Of a stretch of DNA of 64,000 nucleotides, positions 17,041 to 26,039 are shown piece after piece. The number at the start of each line of letters is the position of its first letter. Within the stretch, counting starts at the first letter, position 1. A program made the position numbers and the translations under genes. The DNA comes from Vibrio ouci (GTDB lineage: Bacteria; Pseudomonadota; Gammaproteobacteria; Enterobacterales; Vibrionaceae): NCBI RefSeq assembly GCF_004551525.1, contig NZ_SATR01000005.1:1-64000 (forward strand), read 5' to 3'. Below the pieces are notes generated by a model. It made no database searches. It saw nothing but the letters and a program-made list of their open reading frames with translations, and had not been told where the DNA came from.

Positions 17041-19791
17041 CTACTCTTTCGGAGTCAATGTGTATTTTGTTTTCAGCGATTGCTCACCAAAAACTTGTTG
17101 AATACGCTGATTAAACGCCTCTTTTGTAATTGATTGAGCCATGCTCTCTACATCAGTCAACGCATCAACGCCATAACCATGCATCAAATAACGCGCGTAG
17201 AACCAAGTTCTTTCGACCGTATCATCAGCTAAGGGTTGTAGCGCAACGACTAGCTGTTTTGCCACCAAATCCACATCTTCTTGGTTAACACCTAACAACA
17301 GTTGTGCAATTACTTTATCGACTGCAGCGTCGACTTTACTGATATCACTAGGGGCTACCTGCGCTTCGATAAACCAGTCGGTGCTCGGTTCACTATCTTG
17401 TGCAGTGACATAGTTATCTGGCGCATAATCAAGACCTAAATCTTCTCGAATATACTCCGTTAAACGCTTTGAAAGCAGACGCTGAATCATATCGTCGATA
17501 AACACAGATTCGACGTCATTGTTTGCAACGCTTGGATTTGTCACACGAACCAAGTAGTAACTATTTGGCTCATTGTGAATTGGCATATCGATACGCGATT
17601 TCGGTTTCAGATTGTAGTCCGCAGAGAATGCATAGTCTGAAGCTGCTTCTAGTGGAATCGATGCAACATAGAAACGTAACATCTCGCGAATTTCAGCGGG
17701 CAATAGATCAGCGACAATGACCAGCTTGTTCGAACGATTTACCGAAAATAGCTGCTTATGAACTTCTTTTACTTGGGCTTCCGTCACCATCGACATTTCA
17801 GGCGCCGATACCATATAGTGGTAGCTCTGTGGCAAATAGCTGTTACGGTTGATTTCGCGTGTCCATTTTCCTACTGGAGTATCTAGGTAACGGTTAATGC
17901 CTTCGATATTTTCACGCGCTACCGTCTCAAGTTGTCTATTCGACACGTTGGCGTTCGTCGCAATGTTGAACATCACATTAAGCGTTTCCGCCAGTTTATC
18001 TTTAGGTGCGCCTATTTCTAAGCCATGGTGCGTGAAACCAATAAATGGATAGATTTCGATACTGTTGCGTCGTAGATATGAATCTAAACCTGAACCATCA
18101 AACCCACCGATACCACTTCTTGTAATTGTCGCTACCGCCAGTTCTGAAGCCGGATATAAGCTTGGATCCAGTACTGCTTTACCGCCCTGGCTACCATACA
18201 CTAAACGCGCATATTCCCCAGCGTCAGGATCAGGTTCAAACCAAACTTCGACACCATTCGATAATTGCCAGACGGTAAAGCCTGAATCTAATGTTTTTTC
18301 ACTAACGATTGCCCCACTACCGTCAGGACGACTTAACTCATCTTCTGTTGCGGCTAATGTTAGGGGTTTGACACCTTGCTGCTTCAACTGCGTACGTACA
18401 CTCGGCATTGTCAGAGCAAGTGCTTCAACCTGACTTTCCGAGCTCGCACCTAACACTAAGCTGTAATCTTGCTTCAAGAACTGCGCAAGCTGCTCATTAA
18501 CTCGTTTAAACGTCGCGTACTTAATGAACTGCTCTAAACTCCGCTGATAATCTTGCTTAGATTGAATCGGTTCGCCAAACGAAATCGCATTGACTTTCGA
18601 CTCGGCTATATCCGTCGCGCTTCGCTGCTCCCACTGTTCATCAACGGTTTTCACTTGTTGGAGGTAATAAGCCATGGCAGCTTCAAGTTCAAGCTCAGAG
18701 ACGCCATGATCCCTTAACGAAGCGAGTGTCTCGATAAACAATTTTTGCGTCGCCACTCTTTCAGCGTCAGAGAAGCTCACTGACATAAGCGCATAACGTC
18801 GATAGTTAATGTAATAAGAAGAAGAGTATAAGCTCTGTACTGGCTGGGCAGCCTGAGCCAAGTTGGTATCTAGACGCGTCCAAATCAGCTGTTGAATAAT
18901 ATCATCCATCCAAAGCTGAGTAAGGTCACTATGAGTCTCTATTGCTGCTGGAGCTCTATCAATAAGCAGACTGATACTAGGCGCGTCATATTCACCAATA
19001 ACCTCAGTTAAATCGTTCAGACTCAGCGCTATTTTCTTAACATCTGTACCATCAGGCAGTTGCCCACCTTCCCAGTTCGAAAACTGGTCTTTGATCAGTT
19101 TCTGCGCTTGCGCAGGCGTTACATCGCCAGTAATCACGACTTCAGTTAATTGAGGATGGTACCAAGCCTCATAAAATGCTCTGATAGAGTCTGAGGTCGC
19201 CGCATTAACAGACTCTTTTGTTCCGAGTGGATCAAGATGTTCTAGAGCCGTCCCTTCGATGAGTTGGTCATAATACTTTTCAGATAGTGATTTGTTTTCA
19301 AGTCGCGTCCGGCGAAACTCTCCTTGAATCACCCCTTTCTCTTTTTCTATTTCCTGAGGTGATAAATCGAGACCATCTGCGATGTCGCGCATCCACTTCA
19401 CGCCATTGCTTAGCTGATCTGAATCAGGCAGATCAAGTTGATATACCGTTTCATAGTAAGAGGTATAGGCGTTGATATCCGCACCAAAGGTTAACCCAGA
19501 GTGCTCGAACAAATCGACAATGTCATTGGAACTAAAGTTACGTGAGCCATTAAAGGCCATATGTTCTAAGAAGTGAGCGTAACCCTTTTGGTTTTCGCTT
19601 TCATGCGCTGAACCGATGTGCACGTACATACGTAAGGCAACCGACTCATCATCTGTTGGGTAAATATGGTAATGCACCCCGTTATCCAATACGCCTGAAG
19701 TCCAACCAGAATCCGCCTCAATTGGCACTTCCTGCTTTGATTGTGTGCATCCGACAAGCACTAATAAAATTAATAGAAATATTTTTTTCAT
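17041..19791 (-). CDS. M16 family zinc metallopeptidase lipoprotein
   Basis: The product is about 916 residues. A lipoprotein signal (LILLVLVGC) places it in the envelope with the lipidated Cys near residue 15. The inverted zinc motif HFLEH lies at about 73-77, followed about 70 residues later by the third ligand Glu in EKEKGVIQGEF. The rest follows the pitrilysin/insulinase layout: an active N-terminal M16 domain, an M16C domain with EVVITGDVTPAQ, then two inactive domains. It should degrade peptides in the periplasm or at the outer membrane. The ATG at 19791 (start MKKIF) is preferred to the ATG two codons upstream because AAAGA then sits 6 nt before it. It is transcribed toward the hydrolase gene and alone; arsR is divergent. 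Confidence 0.9.
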   Translation of the reverse strand: MKKIFLLILLVLVGCTQSKQEVPIEADSGWTSGVLDNGVHYHIYPTDDESVALRMYVHIGSAHESENQKGYAHFLEHMAFNGSRNFSSNDIVDLFEHSGLTFGADINAYTSYYETVYQLDLPDSDQLSNGVKWMRDIADGLDLSPQEIEKEKGVIQGEFRRTRLENKSLSEKYYDQLIEGTALEHLDPLGTKESVNAATSDSIRAFYEAWYHPQLTEVVITGDVTPAQAQKLIKDQFSNWEGGQLPDGTDVKKIALSLNDLTEVIGEYDAPSISLLIDRAPAAIETHSDLTQLWMDDIIQQLIWTRLDTNLAQAAQPVQSLYSSSYYINYRRYALMSVSFSDAERVATQKLFIETLASLRDHGVSELELEAAMAYYLQQVKTVDEQWEQRSATDIAESKVNAISFGEPIQSKQDYQRSLEQFIKYATFKRVNEQLAQFLKQDYSLVLGASSESQVEALALTMPSVRTQLKQQGVKPLTLAATEDELSRPDGSGAIVSEKTLDSGFTVWQLSNGVEVWFEPDPDAGEYARLVYGSQGGKAVLDPSLYPASELAVATITRSGIGGFDGSGLDSYLRRNSIEIYPFIGFTHHGLEIGAPKDKLAETLNVMFNIATNANVSNRQLETVARENIEGINRYLDTPVGKWTREINRNSYLPQSYHYMVSAPEMSMVTEAQVKEVHKQLFSVNRSNKLVIVADLLPAEIREMLRFYVASIPLEAASDYAFSADYNLKPKSRIDMPIHNEPNSYYLVRVTNPSVANNDVESVFIDDMIQRLLSKRLTEYIREDLGLDYAPDNYVTAQDSEPSTDWFIEAQVAPSDISKVDAAVDKVIAQLLLGVNQEDVDLVAKQLVVALQPLADDTVERTWFYARYLMHGYGVDALTDVESMAQSITKEAFNQRIQQVFGEQSLKTKYTLTPKE

Positions 19792-19919
19792 AGCCATTCT
19801 TTATTGTTATAGGTTCATAGCGAATATACGACAAATGAATAGATTATTTTATAAATTTCATAGCCTTATTTACATTTCCGCGATCTGGTTGCAGATTTGA
19901 TACAATCGGCGTATTATCT

Positions 19920-19935
19920 ATCGTGATTCGACGAT
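19920..19935. promoter_or_regulatory. Operator candidate upstream of arsR
   Basis: ATCGT-GATTCG-ACGAT is a perfect 5-bp inverted repeat placed 20 bp before the arsR start codon. It contains the decamer ATTCGACGAT that recurs 20 bp before acr3. It is an ArsR self-regulation candidate. Confidence 0.5.
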
Positions 19936-19954
19936 TAACCTTATTGGATTGGGA

Positions 19955-20299
19955 ATGACTAAATCTCAGTGTAATACCACCAGCAGCAAAGCGTTTGAGT
20001 CTTCTGAACAAGAACGTGCTCAAGAGCTTCATCTCGCAGCTCAAGCGAAGGCAATTTCTCACCCGGCTAGAGTCAGAATTATTAAAATCCTGCTCAACTT
20101 GGAAAAAATGGGCGGTTGTTTGAATAGTGATCTAGTGTCTGAACTAGGCCTCGCGCAATCCACAGTTTCAGAGCATTTAAGAATACTGAAACAAGCCGGA
20201 TTTATTACTGCTGAACCAATGCCACCAAAAGTATGTTATCGCGTTAACATGCCTGAGATTGAGCAGTTCTCTAAACTGTTAAGCTCAGTATTTAGCTAA
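19955..20299 (+). CDS. arsR: ArsR family metalloregulator
   Basis: The 114-residue protein has the winged helix-turn-helix of ArsR/SmtB repressors: SHPARVRIIKILL (about residues 37-49), then SELGLAQSTVSEHLRILKQAGF as the recognition region (about 65-86) and a beta-wing ending in VCYRVN. The classical ELCVCDL metal site in the DNA-binding helix is absent: that helix reads CLNSDLVSEL with a single Cys. Other Cys residues are at the N-terminus (QCNTT) and in VCYR, so arsenite sensing would have to use a different Cys arrangement, as in several atypical ArsR groups. Its gene lies directly before acr3, which supports an arsenite response. The ATG at 19955 is chosen over an upstream TTG. A terminator follows before acr3. 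Confidence 0.85.
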   Translation: MTKSQCNTTSSKAFESSEQERAQELHLAAQAKAISHPARVRIIKILLNLEKMGGCLNSDLVSELGLAQSTVSEHLRILKQAGFITAEPMPPKVCYRVNMPEIEQFSKLLSSVFS

Positions 20300-20306
20300 T
20301 TACCAC

Positions 20307-20330
20307 GGGAAGTTCTTACTTCCCTTATTT
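20307..20330 (+). terminator. Intrinsic terminator between arsR and acr3
   Basis: GGGAAGT (20307-20313) and ACTTCCC (20318-20324) form a perfect 7-bp stem with a TCTT loop followed by TTATTTT. It may limit read-through from arsR into acr3. Confidence 0.8.
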
Positions 20331-20348
20331 TAAAATCAACCAATCGCC

Positions 20349-20358
20349 ATTCGACGAT
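20349..20358. promoter_or_regulatory. Second copy of the ars decamer, upstream of acr3
   Basis: ATTCGACGAT is identical to the core at 19926-19935 and stands in the same position relative to the next start codon (20 bp upstream). It suggests a second ArsR-type half site controlling acr3 directly. Confidence 0.4.
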
Positions 20359-20378
20359 AAACGAAAGAGAGTGTTGCC

Positions 20379-21458
20379 ATGAACCAACAAGTCGCAACCA
20401 ACAATGAAAAATCAGCTTCCGCATCAACCAACATGGGCTTTCTAGACCGCTACCTGACCGTGTGGATCTTTGTCGCTATGGCCATTGGTATTGGCATTGG
20501 GGTGCTATTTCCTCAAGTCGCTGAGTGGAATGAGTCAATGTCAGTCGGTAGTACCAATATACCGTTGGCTATTGGCTTGATCCTGATGATGTACCCACCT
20601 TTAGCTAAGGTTAATTACGGCCTGCTAGGTAAGGTCCGCAAAGATAAGAAAGCTATTACCCTCTCGCTAGTGATGAACTGGATTGTGGGCCCTATTTTGA
20701 TGTTTGTCCTTGCGCTGACATTCCTTGGTGACAAACCGGGATACATGGTCGGTATTATTCTGATTGGTTTGGCTCGCTGTATTGCTATGGTGCTTGTATG
20801 GAATGATATTGGTGGAGGTAACAAAGAGTATGGTGCCGCACTGGTCGCACTAAATAGTGCCTTCCAAATTGTGACTTATAGCTTTATGGCGTGGCTATTT
20901 ATTACGGTTCTACCTCCAGTACTCGGCTACCAAGGCTTCGATGTTGATATTTCTATGCTAGATATCGCAGAAAGTGTCTTAGTCTATCTTGGTATTCCTT
21001 TCTTGGCTGGTTTCCTAAGCCGTAAATGGCTTACAGCACTAAAAGGCGAGCAGTGGTACAACGAGGTGTTTATCCCAAGAATTTCACCAATCACTCTGAT
21101 CGCCCTACTTGCGACTATCGTGCTTATGTTCAGCTTAAAAGGCGAGATGATCTTTGAGTTGCCGATGGATGTTTTCCGAGTCGCAATTCCACTAGCGATA
21201 TACTTTGTTGTGATGTTCTTTGTCAGCTTCTTTATCGGCAAAAAAATGGGCATCGATTACGACAAGAACGCTTCTATTGCGTTTACCGCTACTGGTAATA
21301 ACTTCGAGCTAGCGATTGCAGTAAGTATTGCGGTATTTGGTCTCAACTCAGATCAAGCCTTCGCGGGTGTTATCGGTCCTTTAATTGAAGTGCCTGTATT
21401 GATCGCCCTCGTCAATGTTGCGCTAAAAATGAAGAACAAATATTACCCTCAGCGCTAA
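20379..21458 (+). CDS. acr3: ACR3 family arsenite efflux permease
   Basis: The 359-residue inner-membrane protein has about ten hydrophobic helices and a 20-residue polar N-terminus. The conserved Cys of the ACR3 family, needed for arsenite transport, is in [14 protein letters not shown] (about residue 131). The second signature is [20 protein letters not shown] (about 303-322). It exports arsenite (and possibly antimonite) out of the cell using the proton gradient. The gene follows arsR in the same direction. No arsenate reductase gene (arsC) or other ars gene is present nearby, so arsenate would have to be reduced by an enzyme encoded elsewhere. A strong bidirectional terminator follows. 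Confidence 0.95.
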   Translation: MNQQVATNNEKSASASTNMGFLDRYLTVWIFVAMAIGIGIGVLFPQVAEWNESMSVGSTNIPLAIGLILMMYPPLAKVNYGLLGKVRKDKKAITLSLVMNWIVGPILMFVLALTFLGDKPGYMVGIILIGLARCIAMVLVWNDIGGGNKEYGAALVALNSAFQIVTYSFMAWLFITVLPPVLGYQGFDVDISMLDIAESVLVYLGIPFLAGFLSRKWLTALKGEQWYNEVFIPRISPITLIALLATIVLMFSLKGEMIFELPMDVFRVAIPLAIYFVVMFFVSFFIGKKMGIDYDKNASIAFTATGNNFELAIAVSIAVFGLNSDQAFAGVIGPLIEVPVLIALVNVALKMKNKYYPQR

Positions 21459-21463
21459 AAATC

Positions 21464-21496
21464 AACAAACCCCGGTAGCTCATACCGGGGTTTGTT
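21464..21496. terminator. Bidirectional terminator between acr3 and the EIIC-EAL gene
   Basis: AACAAACCCCGGTA and TACCGGGGTTTGTT form a perfect 14-bp inverted repeat with a 5-nt loop, ending in A/T-rich arms that provide U-tracts in both directions. Confidence 0.92.
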
Positions 21497-21497
21497 A

Positions 21498-23549
21498 TTA
21501 AGCCAAGATAACGTCTTGGCTATGCGTCAAACTTATCAAATCACTCACTTCATTGAATGGCATCGGTTTGAAAAAGTAGTAGCCTTGAATCAGCTTAATG
21601 CCCTGCTCAGCAATAAACTCTAGCTCCTCTTGCTCTTCCACTCCTTCCACAACGATTTGCGCTCCAGTCAGTCTGACTATTTCACTAGTTAGACGGAACA
21701 TTTCTCGCCCATTACGATGCTTTAAGTTGACGACTAAAGAACGATCAATTTTGACTTTATCGTAGTCGTATTTTCCTAAATAACCAATCGACGAATACCC
21801 TGCGCCAAAATCATCCAAAGCGATACCAATACCGCGTTCTTTCAGTTGTTGGAATACGCCCCAAGTCGCTTGCTCATCTTGTATCAGCAGATCTTCGGTA
21901 ATCTCTAGTTCAACTTGATGGAATTCCAATGCACTTTGTTCAATCAAGGAAATCACCGTCGTCGCGAAGCTCGGGATCAAGAAGGTCTCTGTCGATACAT
22001 TGATTGAAACCTTAAACTCCGCATCCTTCGCTAGCGGCGAGACTTCATCCAGTGCTTTCTGGATTACCCACAAATCGAGTTCAGACGTCAGACCAAGTTT
22101 AGAAAAACTCGCTAAAAAGCTCGGTGGCGTAATCGTTCCATCCTCAGCTTTATGCCTGATAAGAACCTCCAGTGAGCTCACTTTATTGCTCTCTACATCA
22201 ACTTGAGGCTGATAGAACAGGACGAATTCCCCATCCTGTTGCAATTTACTAATTTGACGCTGGGCAACAAGGTTACTACTCATATGAGGAAGCAGCGCAA
22301 CATTGCGTCCACCACCTATCGATTCATAGTTAAAGAACTCGTCAGAAGAGCCTTTAGAAAAGATCGCATGGCTACCAATCACCTTGTCCATTTGCTTAAA
22401 GAAAGGTAAGTAAATCACAATACCAATAATAACAATGACAAACTGCAATAATGCGCCACTGATATGCTCGCCTGTCGCCAAATATCCACTAATAAATGCA
22501 GGGGTCATCCAGCTGACAAATTCCGAGATCGGTGGAACCATCCCCAACAGCGTAGCGACGTAAGCAATACAGATCGCCACCAAAGGAGTAAGCAAAAATG
22601 GGATGATCAACACAGGGTTAAATATGACGGGTAACCCAAACAAAATCGGCTCGTTAATATTGAATATGCTCAACACTAAAGTCGCGATCGCTAAGTTCCG
22701 GTAACCTTTATTACGAGTAAAAAAGAGCATACATAACACTAAGCTCAGTGTATTACCCGCTCCGCCGATACCTGCGTAGATATCATAGAAGTTACTGGTC
22801 AATATCGGTAAGTCGGTTCCCCACTCTTTGTATAGTGCAAAACTGCTGCTGGTCAGCTCGTACAATTCCGCTTTAAATGGCGAAAATATGATGTGACCAT
22901 TAATGCCTATGCTCCACAACAAGTTACGAATAAGTTCATACCATAGCGCATCAAACAGTGAGTATACCCCTAGCTTTGGCACCAGCGCGCTCACGTCAGT
23001 ACAGGATTGAAACCATGCACCCAATACGTGGCCAATCACTGTATAAACAAAGACCAATAGTACCGTCGCACAAATAAGGTTGATTGACTGATCGACGACA
23101 TTAGGTAGTTCACTGTTTACAAACACTCGTCGTCTCGTCATATAACGAACCGATAGTGCCACCAACAGCGGGGTTACAATCGCTAGTGGATAGTTCGCTG
23201 GCAATACTGAGCCAGCATGCAGTAGCCCCCACTCATTACTTAAAATGACGTACACGAGTATAGATGGCGTCACAATGATGGTGCGCGAAACTTTGTGAAA
23301 CGTAGATAGAAATAAGGCGTAGTAAACCAGCAGCAACAGTGGAAATAGCTTCCAAACAAGCGTACTGATAAAGACTAAGTGTTCTGAAAGTGACGTATAC
23401 CCAAACCAAGATAAGCCGTTACCAATCAACATGGTAAAAGCTGACAATAGTGATACGGGAAGGAGCATAACGAAAACATTACATAGCCCATTTAGGTATG
23501 CGTTTTCGGAAACCTTAGTGAATAGGTTATAAATCGATTTGTTGTACAT
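21498..23549 (-). CDS. PTS EIIC-type membrane domain fused to an EAL phosphodiesterase
   Basis: The 683-residue protein joins two domains. Residues about 15-405 form an EIIC-like membrane domain of the lactose/cellobiose group, with about ten hydrophobic segments and the signature NINEPILFGLPVIFNP (about 290-305). Residues about 435-675 form an EAL domain. It retains the E-x-L signature as EVLIRH, the Asn in SINVS, the EITED Glu, LDDFGAGYSS, the KIDRSL Lys, EGVE and QGYYFFKPM, so cyclic-di-GMP hydrolysis should be possible. No EIIA or EIIB gene is near. The membrane part probably binds a sugar, or senses its transport, and controls c-di-GMP breakdown. The EIIC half could also have lost transport activity. 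The start lacks a good ribosome binding site. It appears to be a single gene. Confidence 0.88.
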   Translation of the reverse strand: MYNKSIYNLFTKVSENAYLNGLCNVFVMLLPVSLLSAFTMLIGNGLSWFGYTSLSEHLVFISTLVWKLFPLLLLVYYALFLSTFHKVSRTIIVTPSILVYVILSNEWGLLHAGSVLPANYPLAIVTPLLVALSVRYMTRRRVFVNSELPNVVDQSINLICATVLLVFVYTVIGHVLGAWFQSCTDVSALVPKLGVYSLFDALWYELIRNLLWSIGINGHIIFSPFKAELYELTSSSFALYKEWGTDLPILTSNFYDIYAGIGGAGNTLSLVLCMLFFTRNKGYRNLAIATLVLSIFNINEPILFGLPVIFNPVLIIPFLLTPLVAICIAYVATLLGMVPPISEFVSWMTPAFISGYLATGEHISGALLQFVIVIIGIVIYLPFFKQMDKVIGSHAIFSKGSSDEFFNYESIGGGRNVALLPHMSSNLVAQRQISKLQQDGEFVLFYQPQVDVESNKVSSLEVLIRHKAEDGTITPPSFLASFSKLGLTSELDLWVIQKALDEVSPLAKDAEFKVSINVSTETFLIPSFATTVISLIEQSALEFHQVELEITEDLLIQDEQATWGVFQQLKERGIGIALDDFGAGYSSIGYLGKYDYDKVKIDRSLVVNLKHRNGREMFRLTSEIVRLTGAQIVVEGVEEQEELEFIAEQGIKLIQGYYFFKPMPFNEVSDLISLTHSQDVILA

Positions 23550-23584
23550 TAAGGAATTATTAAGCCGTTATTATATCGATAACC

Positions 23585-23604
23585 AGCGTGCCTGCCTGCA
23601 CGCT
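23585..23604. other. Hairpin in the leader of the EIIC-EAL gene
   Basis: The 259-bp gap 23550-23808 holds no gene that I can see. AGCGTGC-CTGCCT-GCACGCT is a perfect 7-bp inverted repeat about 36 bp upstream of the EIIC-EAL start codon. It is either an operator or a 5' leader stem. Confidence 0.4.
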
Positions 23605-23808
23605 ACTGTTGCCGAACTTACAGCAGTTCCTTAATGAGTTGTTGCTTTCCTTATGCTGTGCTCCATCTTGAGTGATTGAGCTCATATCGGCAATTGCGCG
23701 CAACATACTCCATTTCAACAAACACTTCGAATCAAGTATTTAATCGTATCGACAAGCAATTGCTATCAATAAGAGTTGTCTGATTTTATCCTCTTGATCG
23801 CAGTGATT

Positions 23809-24204
23809 CTAACGGTCTGCGGGGTGGTTCACGCCATCATTGGTGACAACTTCACCAAGATCGAAAGGGTTCACCCCTTCTAAGCAGCCAACATTATAAC
23901 CATATTCATCTGGGAACGAACGTCGCTGGTGATGAGTGTAAATTCCGCAATGTGAACAGAAAAAGTGCTTCGCTGTGTTGGTATTAAATTGATAGAGCTT
24001 TAACGCCTCTTTTCCTTTTACAATCCGGATGCCATCAAGCTTTACCGAAGCAACGATGGCCCCTTTACGACGACATATAGAACAGTCACATCGACGAGGA
24101 TTTTCGATACCATTGGGTAACGTCAGCTCAAGCTCTACCGCTCCGCAATGACAAGTCGCTTTATGTTTAAGATTGATATCCGTTTCACCGATTTTGTTAA
24201 TCAT
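23809..24204 (-). CDS. GFA/CENP-V family zinc protein
   Basis: The 131-residue protein has the zinc ligands of the glutathione-dependent formaldehyde-activating (GFA) fold: CHCG (about residues 18-21), CDCSIC (about 39-44) and CSHCG (about 83-87). The beta-tent fold typically binds two zinc ions and may bind glutathione or small carbonyl compounds. Most members have no proven enzyme activity, so no reaction is assigned. The gene starts 9 bp after the mscS gene with an AAGGGAT site, so the two are probably co-transcribed. An ordinary cytoplasmic location is expected. Confidence 0.85.
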   Translation of the reverse strand: MINKIGETDINLKHKATCHCGAVELELTLPNGIENPRRCDCSICRRKGAIVASVKLDGIRIVKGKEALKLYQFNTNTAKHFFCSHCGIYTHHQRRSFPDEYGYNVGCLEGVNPFDLGEVVTNDGVNHPADR

Positions 24205-24213
24205 ACTTATCCC

Positions 24214-25065
24214 TTAGTTTGATTGCTCTTCACACGGAAAGCGTTCCTCATAAAGTGCCATGAAATCGGCACGAATTTCTTGCTCTAGATGGGTTGCCTT
24301 ATCCGTTGGGCAGAACAGCATAAAGTGCACGACTTGCTCACCCGTACCACCGCTCGTGATATGGATATGAGGTTCAGCGCCTGGTAAATCGACACCAGCA
24401 TGCTTCTCAATCATTGCATTGTAGCGTTTGGCTACTTCATTGAAGTAATTAGTGTGTTCATCAATCTTTTCTAACATGAGTGGCACCAGAGGGTACAGGT
24501 TGACGAACTTAGGCACGATGATAGCGAAGTCATGGTAAACATAGCGCTTCATGAAATTGAGATTTTTCACTGGGTAAGTGAAGAACATGCTATTAGGCAA
24601 TGTGGCCGTCTTACCTGTGTAGTGATACTGGCCGTGGTACAAATCAATCTCTTGGATGACGGTAGCCATCATATTGTGCTCGATCACCTCGCCACAGATT
24701 TTGCCCACTTCAATCCAATCACCAATGCGAAATGAGCGAGAGCTTGCACGCTGAATAGAGCCTGTGAAACATAAAATGATTTCTTTCGACGCTACAACGA
24801 TTGCAACGGCAATCGCGGTCACCGACAGCGCAAATTCATTAATCTCTGATTGCCAGAGAATAAACAGCACTAGCACCGTAATGATGAAGGTGCCGTTTTT
24901 GGTCCGAGACATCCAATTTCGCTGCTCTTCGGAGACAAAAGCCACATCACCACGAATCATGGATAAGATCACACGACGTGTTATCGCGATAAGGACGATA
25001 ACCAGTGCGGTAAAGACAAGTTTATGGGATAGAAGAAAATCGATGGCTGCTTGTACTTTCTCCAC
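24214..25065 (-). CDS. MscS family mechanosensitive ion channel
   Basis: The 283-residue protein has three membrane helices at about residues 14-33, 55-75 and 78-105, followed by the pore region FTGSIQRASSRSFRIGDWIEV, which is the start of the beta domain characteristic of MscS. A cytoplasmic alpha/beta vestibule fills the rest. It should open when membrane tension rises and protect the cell from hypo-osmotic shock. Translation starts at GTG, with CAGGAG 6 nt upstream. A terminator lies between its start and the upstream OmpA lipoprotein gene, so it forms its own unit with the GFA gene rather than belonging to the surface-protein operon. Confidence 0.88.
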   Translation of the reverse strand: MEKVQAAIDFLLSHKLVFTALVIVLIAITRRVILSMIRGDVAFVSEEQRNWMSRTKNGTFIITVLVLFILWQSEINEFALSVTAIAVAIVVASKEIILCFTGSIQRASSRSFRIGDWIEVGKICGEVIEHNMMATVIQEIDLYHGQYHYTGKTATLPNSMFFTYPVKNLNFMKRYVYHDFAIIVPKFVNLYPLVPLMLEKIDEHTNYFNEVAKRYNAMIEKHAGVDLPGAEPHIHITSGGTGEQVVHFMLFCPTDKATHLEQEIRADFMALYEERFPCEEQSN

Positions 25066-25082
25066 GTACGGCTCCTGCTATT

Positions 25083-25105
25083 AAAAAGGGGCGTTAATCG
25101 CCCCC
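25083..25105 (-). terminator. Intrinsic terminator ending the surface-protein operon
   Basis: On the minus strand GGGGCG-ATTAA-CGCCCC is followed by TTTTT. It lies directly after the OmpA lipoprotein stop codon and before the mscS start. Confidence 0.92.
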
Positions 25106-25112
25106 ATTGGTT

Positions 25113-26030
25113 CTACTCATTACTCTCGCTGCTGAGATCTGGCAAATCGCCTTCCTTAAAAACAATAAAGGCTCGGCGGTTAAGCGCGTTGGCGTCCAAA
25201 TCTTGCTCTTGCGTTACTGGGTTTAGCTCCCCGAATGACTTAACTTCCCACACAAATTGATTAGGGTCTAGTTTGGTTTGCAAATATTGCAATACGGATT
25301 CAGCTCTTTGCTCAGCAAGTTTTTCATTGTAACTGATTGATCCTTGGTAGTCTGTATGACCTGCAATCAATACGCGACCATTAAGACCACTCAACTGGCT
25401 AGCAAACTCATCTAAGCTCGCTTCATCAACTTGCTTAAGCTCTGCTTTGTCGAAATCAAAGTGAGAGGTCATTGCGACAAAAACTTTACGTTTAGGTTCT
25501 GGCGGCGCACAAAACTCGTTTTCTTGTTGGGTTTGAGTTTGTTCAAACACCACATACGCTCGGCGGTTTTCTGCATTCGCTTGTTTGGACTGACCTTCAA
25601 CCAACGGCTTAGATTCGCCGTAATACTTCACTTCCCAGTCGTATCGGCTCGCATCAAGCTGTGATTGCATATAGGCTTTCACCGCTTCAGCACGACGTAG
25701 TGACAACTTGATGTTGTAGTCATCACTGCCTTGATAATCGGTGTGGCCAACAATCGAAATCTGACCATGCAACTTACGAATACCGCTAATAAGGTGGTCA
25801 ATACTCTGCTTATCTTGCTCGTTCAGCTCAGCCTTATCAAAATCAAAGTGAGAAGCCATCGCGATACGAATATCCCTTTCAGGGACGATACATTCTCGAA
25901 TTAAGAACTTCTCCACCAGCGGATCACCAAACTTATCGATGTTTTCCTTGCTAACATAGGTATCCGTTGAACACGCCGATACTGCTAAGGTAACTGCGAT
26001 TGTCACCAACGCGCTGAATCTATTTCTCAT
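25113..26030 (-). CDS. Lipoprotein with two tandem OmpA C-terminal domains
   Basis: The 305-residue product has a lipoprotein signal with lipobox AVSAC (lipidated Cys near residue 20). Two OmpA/Pal-type peptidoglycan-binding domains follow, at about 55-165 and 190-300. Each starts with SHFDFDKAEL, has a GHTDYQGS motif and closes with NRRAYVVF or NRRAFIVF; Asp and Arg of the family's peptidoglycan-binding pocket are present in both. Two such domains in a row are unusual, since most family members carry one. It probably ties the outer membrane to the cell wall. It is the third gene of an operon with the giant repeat protein and the barrel-like protein, 9 bp after the latter. An AAGGA site precedes the ATG. 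Confidence 0.9.
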   Translation of the reverse strand: MRNRFSALVTIAVTLAVSACSTDTYVSKENIDKFGDPLVEKFLIRECIVPERDIRIAMASHFDFDKAELNEQDKQSIDHLISGIRKLHGQISIVGHTDYQGSDDYNIKLSLRRAEAVKAYMQSQLDASRYDWEVKYYGESKPLVEGQSKQANAENRRAYVVFEQTQTQQENEFCAPPEPKRKVFVAMTSHFDFDKAELKQVDEASLDEFASQLSGLNGRVLIAGHTDYQGSISYNEKLAEQRAESVLQYLQTKLDPNQFVWEVKSFGELNPVTQEQDLDANALNRRAFIVFKEGDLPDLSSESNE

Positions 26031-26039
26031 GTTATTCCT

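Noticed and set aside
23809..25065. mscS and GFA genes as fourth and fifth members of the giant-repeat operon
   Set aside because: A strong minus-strand terminator at 25083-25105 separates them from the OmpA lipoprotein gene.
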